Positions 17,404 through 26,624 of a DNA stretch of 64,000 nt are shown here, in pieces (position 1 is the stretch's first letter; the number at the start of each line of letters is the position of its first letter). The position numbers and the translations under genes were made by a program. The notes beneath the pieces are model-generated. The model searched no databases. It saw only the letters and a program-made list of their open reading frames with translations, and had not been told where the DNA came from. The DNA is from Leptospira ellinghausenii (lineage in GTDB: Bacteria; Spirochaetota; Leptospiria; Leptospirales; Leptospiraceae), in assembly GCF_003114815.1 (NCBI RefSeq), contig NZ_BFAZ01000009.1, forward strand, positions 1,710,663 to 1,774,662, written 5' to 3'.

Positions 17404-19236
17404 TTGGTAATCACAGTGACAAGTATCCCAAAAGACCCATTCCCCGAAAAATCGCGAAAAGAAGATCATTACCTTCGAATCTTTCGCCAAATGGAAACAT
17501 TAGGGAAACTTGGTCATTGGGAATATGATTTTATCAATCAAACCATCCATTGGTCAGAAGGTGTTTTTCTTATTTTAGAAATGGATCCTGTGGACATGCC
17601 CGTCTCACTTGAATTAGGTTACAATTCTGTCCATCCAGACGATCGAGAAAAAGCAAAACAACATATGGAAGATGTTATCAAGAAAGGAATTCCATATAAT
17701 TTTGAATGTCGCTTAGTAACAAAAAATGGTACCGTTCGATACATTCACAGCCAAGCGGAACTGGTTCGTGATGATTCTGGTAATCCCATTCAAATTGTGG
17801 GAATTTTTCAGGACATCACTGACCGAATTGAATCATACATACAACTCAAACAACAAGAATTACGGCTCAGTTCTATCCTACAATCAGAACCAGAGTGTGT
17901 AAAGGTTGTTTCCCCAGATGGAATCCTCATTGAGATGAACCCTGCAGGCCTCAATATGATTGAAGCAGATAGTCCAGAAGATGCGATCGGAAAAAATGTA
18001 GATGCATTAATTGAACCATCTGACCTTAGATACTACCAAAGTATTCATGAAAATGCTTTAAAAGGAATTAAATCAAGTGCTCGTTTTCGGATCATTGGTA
18101 TGAAAGGAACACATCGTTGGATGGAAAGTACGGCAGTTCCACTTACAAACCAAAAAGGCGAAATCATTTCCGTATTAAGTTTAACTCGTGATATCTCTGA
18201 AAAAGTGATCAACGAAGAAAAATTGATTCGGATCAAACGAAACCAAGAAGCACTCATCAATGGAACTTCTGATCTCATTTGGTCTATTGATACAAACTTT
18301 TGTTTGGTGGCTGCAAACCAATCCTTCTTAAATGTTCTCAGTTTTTTACTACAATACCCCGCGAAGGAAGGAGACTCAGTCTTAGTAAAAACTGCTGGAG
18401 AAGAATTTTATTATAAATGGAAAGAATACTATGAAAGAGGACTCTCTGGTGAATCCTTCACTTCTTATGAAAATTTCATAAGTCCAATCACACATGAAGA
18501 AGAACATAGAGAAGTTTCATTTAATCCGATTCGAAACGTTGACGAAAAAATAACAGGTCTTGCTTGTTTTTCAAAAGATATCTCCAGTTTAATGCGGAAA
18601 AGCAAAGAGCTGATTCTAAACGAAAAAAGGTTCCGTGTTCTAGTAGAAAATGGAGCCGATGTCATCATGATCCTGAGTCCAAGAGGCCAAGGAAAATATG
18701 TTTCACCTTCAATCACAAAAGTAATGGGTTATACGGAAAAAGAAGCGTTAAGTCTCAATTTGTTTGATGTTGTTCATCCAGATGATTCGCCAAAACTTAA
18801 AAAAAGATTATTTGATGTATTAGCATTACCTCTTGGAGGGTCTTTGCCAAGTGAAACCTTTCGTGCCAAACACAAAGATGGATCATGGAGGTATGTGGAA
18901 TCAACACTTACCAATATGTTATCAGATGAATCGATCGGTGGGATCGTTGACAATTTTCATGATGTGACCGAAAAAGAAACACAATTAGAAGCGATCAAAA
19001 CTCAAAACCAAAAACTAAAATCAATTGCATGGACACAGTCACATGTGGTTAGAAGCCCGCTGGCAAGGATTATGGGATTAACCCAACTCATTCGGACTGG
19101 CAGTTTGACAAAAGAAGAAGAGGATAAGAGTTTGGGTTATTTATTAAATTCTGCTAATGAGCTTGACGAGGTCATTTGGGATATTGTAAGAAAATCCCAG
19201 GAAGTGATTCCTCCAGAATTTAATTCGAAAACATAA
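17404..19236 (+). CDS. Multi-PAS sensor with DHp-like domain but no ATPase domain
   Basis: A 610-aa soluble sensor. Four PAS-type domains are visible: residues about 30-140 (VHPDDREKAKQ, ending GIFQDITDR), 150-265 (ending LTRDISEK), 285-395 (ending CFSKDISSL) and 405-525 (VHPDDSPKLKK, ending NFHDVTEK). They are followed by a dimerisation/histidine segment SHVVRSPLARIMGLTQLI with His547. The protein ends 63 residues later, with no room for an HATPase domain. It may be phosphorylated by a partner kinase or act as a decoy. The start could also be GTG 17416. Confidence 0.88.
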   Translation: MVITVTSIPKDPFPEKSRKEDHYLRIFRQMETLGKLGHWEYDFINQTIHWSEGVFLILEMDPVDMPVSLELGYNSVHPDDREKAKQHMEDVIKKGIPYNFECRLVTKNGTVRYIHSQAELVRDDSGNPIQIVGIFQDITDRIESYIQLKQQELRLSSILQSEPECVKVVSPDGILIEMNPAGLNMIEADSPEDAIGKNVDALIEPSDLRYYQSIHENALKGIKSSARFRIIGMKGTHRWMESTAVPLTNQKGEIISVLSLTRDISEKVINEEKLIRIKRNQEALINGTSDLIWSIDTNFCLVAANQSFLNVLSFLLQYPAKEGDSVLVKTAGEEFYYKWKEYYERGLSGESFTSYENFISPITHEEEHREVSFNPIRNVDEKITGLACFSKDISSLMRKSKELILNEKRFRVLVENGADVIMILSPRGQGKYVSPSITKVMGYTEKEALSLNLFDVVHPDDSPKLKKRLFDVLALPLGGSLPSETFRAKHKDGSWRYVESTLTNMLSDESIGGIVDNFHDVTEKETQLEAIKTQNQKLKSIAWTQSHVVRSPLARIMGLTQLIRTGSLTKEEEDKSLGYLLNSANELDEVIWDIVRKSQEVIPPEFNSKT

Positions 19237-19283
19237 GGATTTTCACTTGCCACTTTGGTGAATTTGGTTCTAATTCTGTCACC

Positions 19284-19871
19284 ATGGTTCTTTCCACATT
19301 TTTATCCGATTTGTTTTTGTCCTTAGTTTCGCTCAGCGTAGCGTATCGTTTTTTTGGTAAATCATCAATCCCATCTCGTTCCGCATTGTATGGGTTTGCC
19401 ATTATTGGAATATCAGCAGGGCTTGGGTCCATTCACTTTTTAGGTATCAATACTCTCGATCCTATCTATCGTTTTTTTGTAGGCCTATCTGGTTGTCTTG
19501 GTGTTCCACTCCTTGGTCTTGCTTTTTTTCATTTTTCCTTTCGTTCCATTTCGGAAAAAACTTTTTTCCTTCTCATCACCATCCTTTTTGTTTTGTATTT
19601 GGTCTTTGCTTACTTGGTTCCACTACCAATTTATTCGACAGTCGTCGGCGGAATTGCGATGCTTATCGTACTTGTCAGTTCCATCATCCGTTTTCCGAAG
19701 CACAACCAAGCTGCCATGATGGGCATCGTGGGAGTAGTGTTGTTTATCTTGGCTGGTTTAGTGATTGGTACGAAGGGGACATCAGGACCTTTCCTGAATG
19801 TTGATATCTTTCACGTCCTACTTGCGATTGCGAATTATTGTTTAGGCGAGGGAATTCGAAAATTAAGCTAG
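19284..19871 (+). CDS. Hypothetical membrane protein, 195 aa
   Basis: A hydrophobic protein with six to seven predicted spans (for example LYGFAIIGISAGLGSIHFLG, KTFFLLITILFVLYLVF, MGIVGVVLFILAGLVIG). It resembles the DUF6962-like family by its spacing of helices and the terminal ANYCLGEGIRKLS. I do not know its function. It follows the PAS protein by 47 bases and precedes the GAF-GGDEF gene by 40 bases on the same strand, so all three may be co-expressed. Confidence 0.75.
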   Translation: MVLSTFLSDLFLSLVSLSVAYRFFGKSSIPSRSALYGFAIIGISAGLGSIHFLGINTLDPIYRFFVGLSGCLGVPLLGLAFFHFSFRSISEKTFFLLITILFVLYLVFAYLVPLPIYSTVVGGIAMLIVLVSSIIRFPKHNQAAMMGIVGVVLFILAGLVIGTKGTSGPFLNVDIFHVLLAIANYCLGEGIRKLS

Positions 19872-19911
19872 ATCAATATTGATCCTTTCCGTAAGGTAAC
19901 TCTGAAACGAT

Positions 19912-20925
19912 ATGGCCTTATCTCCTTCAGAGTCAACCTTAGAAAAAATACTAAAAATACAAACAGAGCTAACTGTTGTTAATCCTGATATTCCACTTCT
20001 ATTAGATCTCATCACACTACGTTCCAAGGAACTTGTTTCAGCAGAAGGAGCAGTGTTCGAATTAGTAGAAGGAGACGATTTAGTATATCGCGCTGCGAGT
20101 GGATCTGCTTCCAATCAGATTGGATTGAGGCTACATGTTTCTGGAAGTTTTTCTGGACTCAGTTTACAATCAAAAGAAATTTTATACTGTGTCGATTCAG
20201 AAGAAGACAACCGCGTCAATCGAGAAGCTTGTCGTGTCGTGGGTTTAAGATCCATGATTGTAGTTCCATTGTACTTCGGTTTAGAAGTGATAGGTGTCTT
20301 AAAAGTTTTCAGTTCAAAACCTGCATACTTTCATGAAAACGATCTTCATACTCTTAATATGTTATCAGGAACAATGGCGGCGGTATTACATAATGCTTAT
20401 CGTTGGGCAGAACGAGAAAAACGATTACAATCAATGTCCTATCTTGCAAGCCACGATACACTCACTGGGATCTACAATCGTTCTGCTTTTTATGATTATT
20501 TGAGAAGAGGGATCGCCCGTTTACAATCCAATTCAATCTCACTAACTGTGGTTATGTTTGATTTGGATGGTTTAAAACAAGTGAATGATACATTTGGACA
20601 TGCAGCTGGAGATTTTTATATCTCACAATTTGCCAAACGACTTTCTAACCTTATCCAAGATCACGATATATTGGCAAGGTTAGGTGGTGATGAGTTTGGA
20701 TTAATTTTGATGAGTCCAGATCCGAAAGAATCAATTTTATCCTTTTTATCCAATATTATGAATATCGTTGAAGGGGAATTACAATTTGAGTCCCAATCCC
20801 TTCGAATCAAAGCAAGTGTTGGTGTTGCTCATTACCCAGAAGATGGTGGAGAATTAGAATCCTTAATTGCTAAAGCCGATGAAAGGATGTATGAAAATAA
20901 ACGAGACCGAAAAAAGAACCAATAA
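19912..20925 (+). CDS. GAF-GGDEF diguanylate cyclase
   Basis: A 337-aa cytoplasmic protein. An N-terminal GAF domain spans about residues 15-160 (VGLRSMIVVPLYFGLEVIGVLKVFS). The GGDEF domain follows with SHDTLTGIYNRSAFYDYL, VMFDLDGLKQVNDTFGHAAGDF and the active-site RLGGDEFGLIL near 255. The C-terminal KASVGVAHYPEDG and KADERMYENKR are as expected. It should make cyclic di-GMP from two GTP. The inhibitory I-site position reads QDHD rather than RxxD, so product inhibition may be weak. Confidence 0.94.
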   Translation: MALSPSESTLEKILKIQTELTVVNPDIPLLLDLITLRSKELVSAEGAVFELVEGDDLVYRAASGSASNQIGLRLHVSGSFSGLSLQSKEILYCVDSEEDNRVNREACRVVGLRSMIVVPLYFGLEVIGVLKVFSSKPAYFHENDLHTLNMLSGTMAAVLHNAYRWAEREKRLQSMSYLASHDTLTGIYNRSAFYDYLRRGIARLQSNSISLTVVMFDLDGLKQVNDTFGHAAGDFYISQFAKRLSNLIQDHDILARLGGDEFGLILMSPDPKESILSFLSNIMNIVEGELQFESQSLRIKASVGVAHYPEDGGELESLIAKADERMYENKRDRKKNQ

Positions 20926-21011
20926 CCATAAAGTTCATTCCTTACTACTCGCATTTCTTTCCTGAATTTTTCTGTCATTTGGTACATCTTCTTCTTGTCT
21001 AAGGAGGAAAG

Positions 21012-22262
21012 ATGAATCCAAACTCCCCAATATTTACAACCCTCACATTACCAAATGGAGTCATTCTTCCCAATCGATTGGTGAAAGCCGCTATGGAAGA
21101 AAATTTATCGAATGAAAATTTAGAACCAGATTCCGCACTTTGGAATTTATACGAAGCATGGGGAAAGGGTGGAGTTGGGACCATCATTACTGGAAATGTG
21201 ATGGTCGATCATAGGTCTATGACTGGGCCTGGTGGAGTCGTCCTCGAAGCAGGTAGCAAATTAGATGGATTCAAAACCTGGGCGAACAAAGCAAAATCTT
21301 CGGGTGGAAAAATCATTATTCAAATTAACCACCCCGGTCGGCAAATATTAGCGAAGTTAGGTGGTAACGTCTGGGCTCCCTCTGCAGTTACGGTAAATAT
21401 TGGAAATCTTTCTAAACTTTTGGGCAATCCGAAAGCAATGAATGAATCTGAAATTCTAGAAACCATCCAAAGGTTCGCACTGACTGCAAAACTCGCGGAA
21501 GAAGTTGGTTTTGATGGCGTACAAATTCATGCAGCCCATGGGTATTTGATTAGCCAATTCCTTTCTCCTTTAGTTAACAAGCGAACGGATGTTTGGGGAG
21601 GAAGTTTAGAAAATAGAGCAAAATTTTTAATCGAAGTGATCCAATCTGTTCGAAAGTGTGTAAAACCTAATTTTATTGTTTCTGTAAAAATCAATTCAAG
21701 TGATTTCCAAAAAGGTGGATTTCAATTTGAAGATGCCACTTCTGTTATCAAAATGATTCAAAAGTTAGGTGTAGATTTTATTGAAATATCTGGTGGGAAT
21801 TATGAAGCACCTGCCATGCAAGGAATCGCAAAGGATGGTTCCACCTTAGCAAGAGAAGCATACTTTTTGGATTTTGCACGAGAAGTGACAAAAGTAGTAT
21901 CTGTTCCCATAATGGTAACTGGTGGAATTGTTAGAAAACAAATTGCAGAGTCCGTTTTAGAATCAGGAGTGTCGCTCGTTGGGATTGCCACGGCCTTAGC
22001 TTTAAATCCAAATTTACCAATGGAATGGAAGGAAAATAAAGAATCCATTTTTAGATTGCCCATCCCCAATTGGAAATCAAAAACTCTTACTGGCCTTGCA
22101 ACAATGGCAATGGTGCGTTACCAACTCCAACGATTGGCAAAAGGAAAAATGCCAAATGTTAACCTAATTCCATGGTTTCGGTTGCTCATGGACCAAATCC
22201 GTTTGTCGAAATTAACAAAACGATACAGGCATTGGTTGGATCAAAAATCGGCTTCGACTTAA
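21012..22262 (+). CDS. NADH:flavin oxidoreductase (Old Yellow Enzyme family)
   Basis: A 416-aa TIM-barrel FMN enzyme reducing activated C=C bonds. LPNGVILPNRLVKAAMEENLS is the start of the barrel. IQINHPGRQ and VQIHAAHGYLISQFLSPLVNKRTD carry the conserved substrate and FMN residues (near 105 and 175). GGSLENRAKFLIEVI and VPIMVTGGI are the FMN-phosphate loops. It lacks the extra FAD/FeS domain of dienoyl-CoA reductases. The ribosome-binding site TAAGGAGGAAAG before ATG 21012 is strong. It is convergent with the arsenic operon, 11 bases apart. Confidence 0.93.
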   Translation: MNPNSPIFTTLTLPNGVILPNRLVKAAMEENLSNENLEPDSALWNLYEAWGKGGVGTIITGNVMVDHRSMTGPGGVVLEAGSKLDGFKTWANKAKSSGGKIIIQINHPGRQILAKLGGNVWAPSAVTVNIGNLSKLLGNPKAMNESEILETIQRFALTAKLAEEVGFDGVQIHAAHGYLISQFLSPLVNKRTDVWGGSLENRAKFLIEVIQSVRKCVKPNFIVSVKINSSDFQKGGFQFEDATSVIKMIQKLGVDFIEISGGNYEAPAMQGIAKDGSTLAREAYFLDFAREVTKVVSVPIMVTGGIVRKQIAESVLESGVSLVGIATALALNPNLPMEWKENKESIFRLPIPNWKSKTLTGLATMAMVRYQLQRLAKGKMPNVNLIPWFRLLMDQIRLSKLTKRYRHWLDQKSAST

Positions 22263-22273
22263 TTGGAACTAAC

Positions 22274-23308
22274 TTAAATTTTAGAATAGAATCGGTCCCG
22301 AAACGCAAGGGCTACTTTTACAAGTAAAATTAAAGTTGGAACTTCAATCAGTGGACCAATGACTCCAACGAAGGCTGCTCCGCTACTAATCCCAAATACT
22401 CCAATGGAAACTGCGATCGCGAGTTCAAAATTGTTTCCAGTAGCTGTAAAACTTACTGCTGCGTTTTTTGAATAATCAACACCTAGTTTGTATCCCATCC
22501 ATAAACTTAAGAAAAACATGATGATAAAATAGAAGAGTAATGGTATGGCAACGCGTATGACATCTTCCGTTAGTTCTAAAATCATTTCACCTTTTAAACT
22601 AAACATCACAATGATTGTAAATAGAAGTGCTAGTAAGGTGATTGGCGAAATTTTAGGAAGGAATTTTGTTTCATAGAATTCCTTTTTGTTCCATGTTTCA
22701 AATCCAAAACGTAATAAAAATCCAATCACAAATGGAATCCCTAAGTAAATTCCTACAGTTTTTGCTATCTCGGAAATTTCAATGGAAACATTCGATGAAG
22801 TGATACCGAAGTAAGGAGGTAAGATAGTAATGAATAAATAAGCATAAAAACTATAAAAGAACACTTGGAAAATGCTATTCAAAGCAACGAGAGCAGCCCC
22901 ATATTCTCTATCGCCATTTGCTAAATCATTCCAAACAATCACCATAGCAATACATCTTGCCAATCCAATGAGAATCAATCCCGTTCTATATTCAGGTTCA
23001 TTTTGTAAAAAGAGAATCGCTAGAATGAACATGAGAATAGGACCGATAATCCAATTGAGCAGAAGTGAAAGTAAGAGTAGTCTTCCATCTCGAAATACCT
23101 TTCCCATTTCTTTGTATTTCACTTTAGCAAGTGGTGGAACCATCATAAGGATAAGGCCAATAGCAATCGGGAGATTTGTCGTACCACTATTTAAAGAAGA
23201 TATGAAACCAACAAAGTTTGGAAAATAATTTCCAATGAGAACACCCAAGAGCATCGCTCCAAAAATCCAAACAGTCAAAAATCGGTCTAAAAAGGATAAA
23301 TGTTTCAT
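22274..23308 (-). CDS. acr3: Arsenite efflux transporter Acr3
   Basis: A 344-aa ten-span permease of the ACR3 family that exports arsenite. Typical segments are [54 protein letters not shown] with the conserved Cys in the fourth helix, and [21 protein letters not shown] near residue 285 with the conserved Glu. The start codon immediately follows the stop of the preceding DUF6428 gene. It is the last gene of arsR-arsC-DUF6428-acr3, controlled by the operator at 24643. Confidence 0.95.
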   Translation of the reverse strand: MKHLSFLDRFLTVWIFGAMLLGVLIGNYFPNFVGFISSLNSGTTNLPIAIGLILMMVPPLAKVKYKEMGKVFRDGRLLLLSLLLNWIIGPILMFILAILFLQNEPEYRTGLILIGLARCIAMVIVWNDLANGDREYGAALVALNSIFQVFFYSFYAYLFITILPPYFGITSSNVSIEISEIAKTVGIYLGIPFVIGFLLRFGFETWNKKEFYETKFLPKISPITLLALLFTIIVMFSLKGEMILELTEDVIRVAIPLLFYFIIMFFLSLWMGYKLGVDYSKNAAVSFTATGNNFELAIAVSIGVFGISSGAAFVGVIGPLIEVPTLILLVKVALAFRDRFYSKI

Positions 23309-23869
23309 TCAGCAACAACCAACTTTTTCTAAACTGACTTCAGATGGTTTTTTGCTGCAACATGAGTTTTTTGATATTGGTTTTTCACTCACAAATTCTT
23401 CGTTAAGAATCGGGATGTTGGTATCTTTTTTGATACCACAACTTTCGGATGCCTTACATTCTGTTTTTCCATCTACCAATTCCATAACGAGCTCAGTGCC
23501 AACAATCTGTAAATTGGAAACAAAATATTGCCTCATTGCAGATTTGGAATTTCCAAATTCGATTCTCAGGATTGCATCATCTGGTATCAATATTCGTGTA
23601 GAAACCTTTGTAAATATTGAATTCACTTTTTTGAGGTCCATTGAACCAGTTTCAATTTTTTCGTTTGGTTCCAATACTTGTAATATGATTTCTTTCCAAG
23701 TATCATAGTTCCCTCCACAATCAACTGATTCGATCGTGGCTAATTTAAATTCAGTGATATGGTAATTAGGATAGATTCTTTCTTGGTTTTGGTATAAAAA
23801 TGTAAGTTGTAGTTCAGGATACAAATCCAAATTCTTTTTGAAATTAAGCCATGTCATTGATTGGTTCAT
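23309..23869 (-). CDS. DUF6428-type protein of the ars operon, Cys-rich tail
   Basis: A 186-aa protein beginning MNQSMTWLNFKKNLDLYPELQLTFLY, with FKLATIESVDCGGNYDTWKEIILQVLEP, the pattern of DUF6428 proteins found in arsenic operons. The last 55 residues are rich in cysteine (ECKASESCG, NSCCSKKP, VGCC). These could bind arsenite and pass it to the transporter; that role is inferred. It lies between arsC (10-base gap) and acr3 (no gap). Confidence 0.82.
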   Translation of the reverse strand: MNQSMTWLNFKKNLDLYPELQLTFLYQNQERIYPNYHITEFKLATIESVDCGGNYDTWKEIILQVLEPNEKIETGSMDLKKVNSIFTKVSTRILIPDDAILRIEFGNSKSAMRQYFVSNLQIVGTELVMELVDGKTECKASESCGIKKDTNIPILNEEFVSEKPISKNSCCSKKPSEVSLEKVGCC

Positions 23870-23879
23870 ATATTCCTCG

Positions 23880-24296
23880 TTAGTTTAATTCTTTGTTTAC
23901 AAAATTTTCGCAATACTTTCGAATTTCTTCTCTTGTTTTTGCGAAAGCTTCTTTGATTTCGGATTCAGTTCCTATCTTTTTAGATGGATCACTGAAGTTG
24001 TGGTGGAATCGTTTTGCATCACTCGGGAAATAAGGACAGTTTTCTTTGGCGTGATCACATACAGTGATCAAATAATCAAAGGTAATGTCTTTGTATTCGT
24101 TTATATGGTTTGAGGTATGATTGGAAATATCAATTCCAACTTCCTTCATGGTCGAGATCGCTTTTGGGTTCACTCCATGAGTTTCGATACCTGCACTGTA
24201 CACTTTAGCTTTCTCTTTTGCATAAAATCGCATCCAACCTTCAGCGATTTGGCTTCTACAACTATTACCTGTACATAGGATTAAAATATTTTTCAT
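23880..24296 (-). CDS. arsC: Thioredoxin-dependent arsenate reductase
   Basis: A 138-aa low-molecular-weight phosphatase-type ArsC that reduces arsenate to arsenite. The P-loop is ILCTGNSCRSQIAEGWMR (nucleophile Cys near 9). The two relay cysteines lie in CDHAKENCPYFP (spaced by six residues, near 81 and 88), the arrangement of the thioredoxin-coupled class. The start ATG 24296 is chosen because it begins the conserved fold and lies one base after the arsR stop. The longer frame upstream is antisense-like readthrough of arsR. Confidence 0.95.
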   Translation of the reverse strand: MKNILILCTGNSCRSQIAEGWMRFYAKEKAKVYSAGIETHGVNPKAISTMKEVGIDISNHTSNHINEYKDITFDYLITVCDHAKENCPYFPSDAKRFHHNFSDPSKKIGTESEIKEAFAKTREEIRKYCENFVNKELN

Positions 24297-24297
24297 T

Positions 24298-24639
24298 TTA
24301 ACAACAGCTCCCGTTTTCTCTTTGGAATTCTTTGATCGTATTGAGTGATAAAATAAATGCGTCTGACATTTGATTAAAGTTTTCCCAGTTGATACAATAA
24401 CAGGAACTTGTTCCCTCAATTTCCCCTTTTACGAGTCCACCCTCCTTTAACTCCTTAAGGTGTTGCGAAACAGTTGATTGAGCAAGTGGAAGTTCATCAA
24501 CGATTTCTCCACAAACGCAAGTTTGGCGTTTGGCCAACACTTCTAAAATCGCAATCCTTGCTGGATGTGATAAGAGTTTGGCAAAGGATGCAAAACTCTG
24601 GATGGGGGCCGGGAATTCAGTTTTTTTGTTCAACGCCAT
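24298..24639 (-). CDS. arsR: ArsR arsenic-responsive repressor
   Basis: A 113-aa winged-helix repressor. The metal-loop motif is QTCVCGEIVDELPLAQSTVSQHLKELKEGG, with the two sensing cysteines in CVCGE next to the recognition helix. It also has SHPARIAILEVLAKR upstream and a C-terminal Cys pair (GSCC). It should dissociate from DNA on binding arsenite and derepress the operon. A palindromic operator lies directly upstream of the start codon. Confidence 0.95.
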   Translation of the reverse strand: MALNKKTEFPAPIQSFASFAKLLSHPARIAILEVLAKRQTCVCGEIVDELPLAQSTVSQHLKELKEGGLVKGEIEGTSSCYCINWENFNQMSDAFILSLNTIKEFQRENGSCC

Positions 24640-24642
24640 AGT

Positions 24643-24662
24643 ATATCGTAAATATACGATAT
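24643..24662 (-). promoter_or_regulatory. Candidate ArsR operator palindrome
   Basis: ATATCGTA and TACGATAT form perfect 8-bp arms separated by AATA. The site is three bases upstream of the arsR start codon, where bound repressor would block the promoter or early transcript. Confidence 0.8.
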
Positions 24663-24773
24663 AGTGTAAACTAGGAAATCGGTCAAGGGGAAAAATGTTT
24701 TTTTATGAATGGGATTCTAGGAAGAGATAAGTCCCAAAAATTGATTTGGAAACTGGGAGTTTCCCATGGAAAA

Positions 24774-24810
24774 AACATCCATTTTCAAATCCTTATCGAA
24801 AATGGGTGTT
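24774..24810 (-). terminator. Terminator of the gene at 24826
   Basis: On the minus strand AACACCCATTTTC pairs with GAAAATGGATGTT (one G-T pair in 13) and is followed by a run of T residues. It lies 16 bases after the stop codon of the secreted protein gene. Confidence 0.85.
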
Positions 24811-24825
24811 CTGTAGGTTAGTGGA

Positions 24826-25632
24826 TTAGATTCCGGATCCGTCTGGGATGACCACTGGATCATCAGAAGTGGGAGTGTCTGGTTTGACATCGGCTGGGGT
24901 GTAGTTTTGGTCACTTGGTTTCCGTCTCGATTCAAATTCCGTACCATTAGGTTTGTGGTTTCCTTCAACCGAAAATAACCAACCATCATCCTGTTTTTGA
25001 GAAATTCCTTGTTCATGAGGAAAGGTTTCAATCGGACGGATAGTGATAGAAATATACTGGATGAGTCTTTCATCTTTGACAGGGTCGAGATACGCCAAAC
25101 TATCGTTACGCCATCGATTTTTGGCTCGAGGTTCTCTGCGAAAACTTTTCATCACCATATCCAAGTCTTTCGCATATTTAGAAAATAAAACACGAGTGGT
25201 TTTGGCCTGGATTACATAGTACATTCCACCTTTTCTGTGGAATAAAAAACGGTTTGAGATCGTTTGTTTATTTTCCGTATAATGCAAAACAACAAAGGTT
25301 GATTCATCAAACCCAGCTATTTCATTTTCCAAAACCTTTTCTCGAACTAGTTTTAGATCAGGGTATTTTGTTAAAAACGTATCAACTGTTTCTTCAATAA
25401 AGCGATCGATGTCATAATCTTTTGTTCGGCGAGCCACATCAATTTGCAAAATGGCTTCGCGGTTGGATTTAGCGATTTGGATCCGAACCGTGTCAGTGTA
25501 TCGTAATACAGACTTTGCCCAACCTCTCGGATATTCAAATGCAAATCCGAGTGAGTCTTCAACCCAAGTGGCAGCTTCCAATCCTGTGATAGTAAGACAT
25601 AATATAAATACTAGGCAAAGTCGCTTTTTCAT
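24826..25632 (-). CDS. Secreted hypothetical protein, 268 aa
   Basis: The signal peptide MKKRLCLVFILCLTITGLEA is the best N-terminus, which is why ATG 25632 is chosen. An in-frame ATG at 25662 overlaps the preceding stop but would place charged residues before the signal. The mature part begins TWVEDSLGFAFEYPRGWAKSV, the pattern of PsbP/DUF1795-like domains, with FDESTFVVLHYTENKQ and AKDLDMVMKSFRRE. The last 60 residues are Pro/Asp-rich and probably disordered. It closes a three-gene run with the epimerase and DUF445 genes. Confidence 0.8.
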   Translation of the reverse strand: MKKRLCLVFILCLTITGLEAATWVEDSLGFAFEYPRGWAKSVLRYTDTVRIQIAKSNREAILQIDVARRTKDYDIDRFIEETVDTFLTKYPDLKLVREKVLENEIAGFDESTFVVLHYTENKQTISNRFLFHRKGGMYYVIQAKTTRVLFSKYAKDLDMVMKSFRREPRAKNRWRNDSLAYLDPVKDERLIQYISITIRPIETFPHEQGISQKQDDGWLFSVEGNHKPNGTEFESRRKPSDQNYTPADVKPDTPTSDDPVVIPDGSGI

Positions 25633-25661
25633 ACTGAATATATCGGCTAAGTCTCCTACCA

Positions 25662-26624
25662 TTATTGATAGTCAAGTAACCCTTTTCGTAAATCTGATTT
25701 TGGAAAAGTTCCAATCTTTTCCCAGGAACTCTCATCATAAATTGCCACAGATTCGAGAAGAGGTTGTAGGGGAGAACCGTGGTAAGGTTTTTTTCGGATC
25801 CAACTCATCAAACGAAAGACAAGTTCCACCATTTTGGACCAAACACCTGAAACAGGAATGGGTAATAATCGTTTTTTTGTAATGCCCAATTCTTGGAAAG
25901 TTTGGATCACTCCTTGGATTGTCACAAATTCCGGATGGGAAAAAACATAAACTTTCTCCGGTTTTTTCCCAGCTAAACATTGTTTGGTCCAAAGATAAAT
26001 TGCCTCAGTTGCATCCTCTATGTGCAAAATTGATTTTTTACGAACGGGAGGGATTTTCGGATACACTCCTTTTTTCATCAGGGATTTGAGTTTGGAGACA
26101 AAACTTTTGGTACCTTTTCCGTAAATACTTGCCAGTCTCAGTACTGAATAGTTCTCGCCACTTTGGAAAATAAAATCTTCGGCCAAAGCTTTTGTTTTTG
26201 CATAAATAGTGGTACCATGTCTTTCACTCTGTAGATTTAAATTGATCTCTTTGGATCCATAAACAGAAATACTACTCACAAATCCAAAGTGAGGGATTTT
26301 ATTTTGAACTGCATAAGAGACAAGGTGTTTTGTAGCATTCACATTAATCTGGTAATAAGTAAATTCGTCTACCTTTGCTCCTGATACAACAGCCGCTAAA
26401 TGGAGGATGAGATCAATCGATTCTGAAAGATTAAAATCTTTTGGATCATCGATCGTTGCTAAATTTCTTTCATAGAACTTAAAATGTTTATGATGCCGTA
26501 TGGATTCAGGAAAATTAGCGTAGTTTGTTCCAATTGCTATGATTTTGTAATCAGGGATTAACTTTTGTATCAAAGATTTGCCGAGGACTCCACTTCCACC
26601 TGTGACAAGAATTATTTTAGTCAT
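25662..26624 (-). CDS. NAD-dependent epimerase/dehydratase (extended SDR)
   Basis: A 320-aa Rossmann-fold protein: IILVTGGSGVLGKSLIQKL at the N-terminus, IDLILHLAAVVSGAKVDE near 75, FVSSISVYGSKE near 115, and a catalytic Tyr/Lys pair in TTIYAKTKALAEDFI near 138. It most resembles NAD-dependent nucleotide-sugar epimerases or 3-beta-hydroxysteroid-type oxidoreductases. The substrate is not clear. ATG 26624 is chosen because it overlaps the DUF445 stop (ATGA), and it is followed closely by the secreted-protein gene. Confidence 0.9.
   Translation of the reverse strand: MTKIILVTGGSGVLGKSLIQKLIPDYKIIAIGTNYANFPESIRHHKHFKFYERNLATIDDPKDFNLSESIDLILHLAAVVSGAKVDEFTYYQINVNATKHLVSYAVQNKIPHFGFVSSISVYGSKEINLNLQSERHGTTIYAKTKALAEDFIFQSGENYSVLRLASIYGKGTKSFVSKLKSLMKKGVYPKIPPVRKKSILHIEDATEAIYLWTKQCLAGKKPEKVYVFSHPEFVTIQGVIQTFQELGITKKRLLPIPVSGVWSKMVELVFRLMSWIRKKPYHGSPLQPLLESVAIYDESSWEKIGTFPKSDLRKGLLDYQ

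Noticed and set aside
24717..25073. 118-codon minus frame overlapping the secreted protein gene
   Set aside because: It runs through the terminator and is out of frame with the gene that has a signal peptide.
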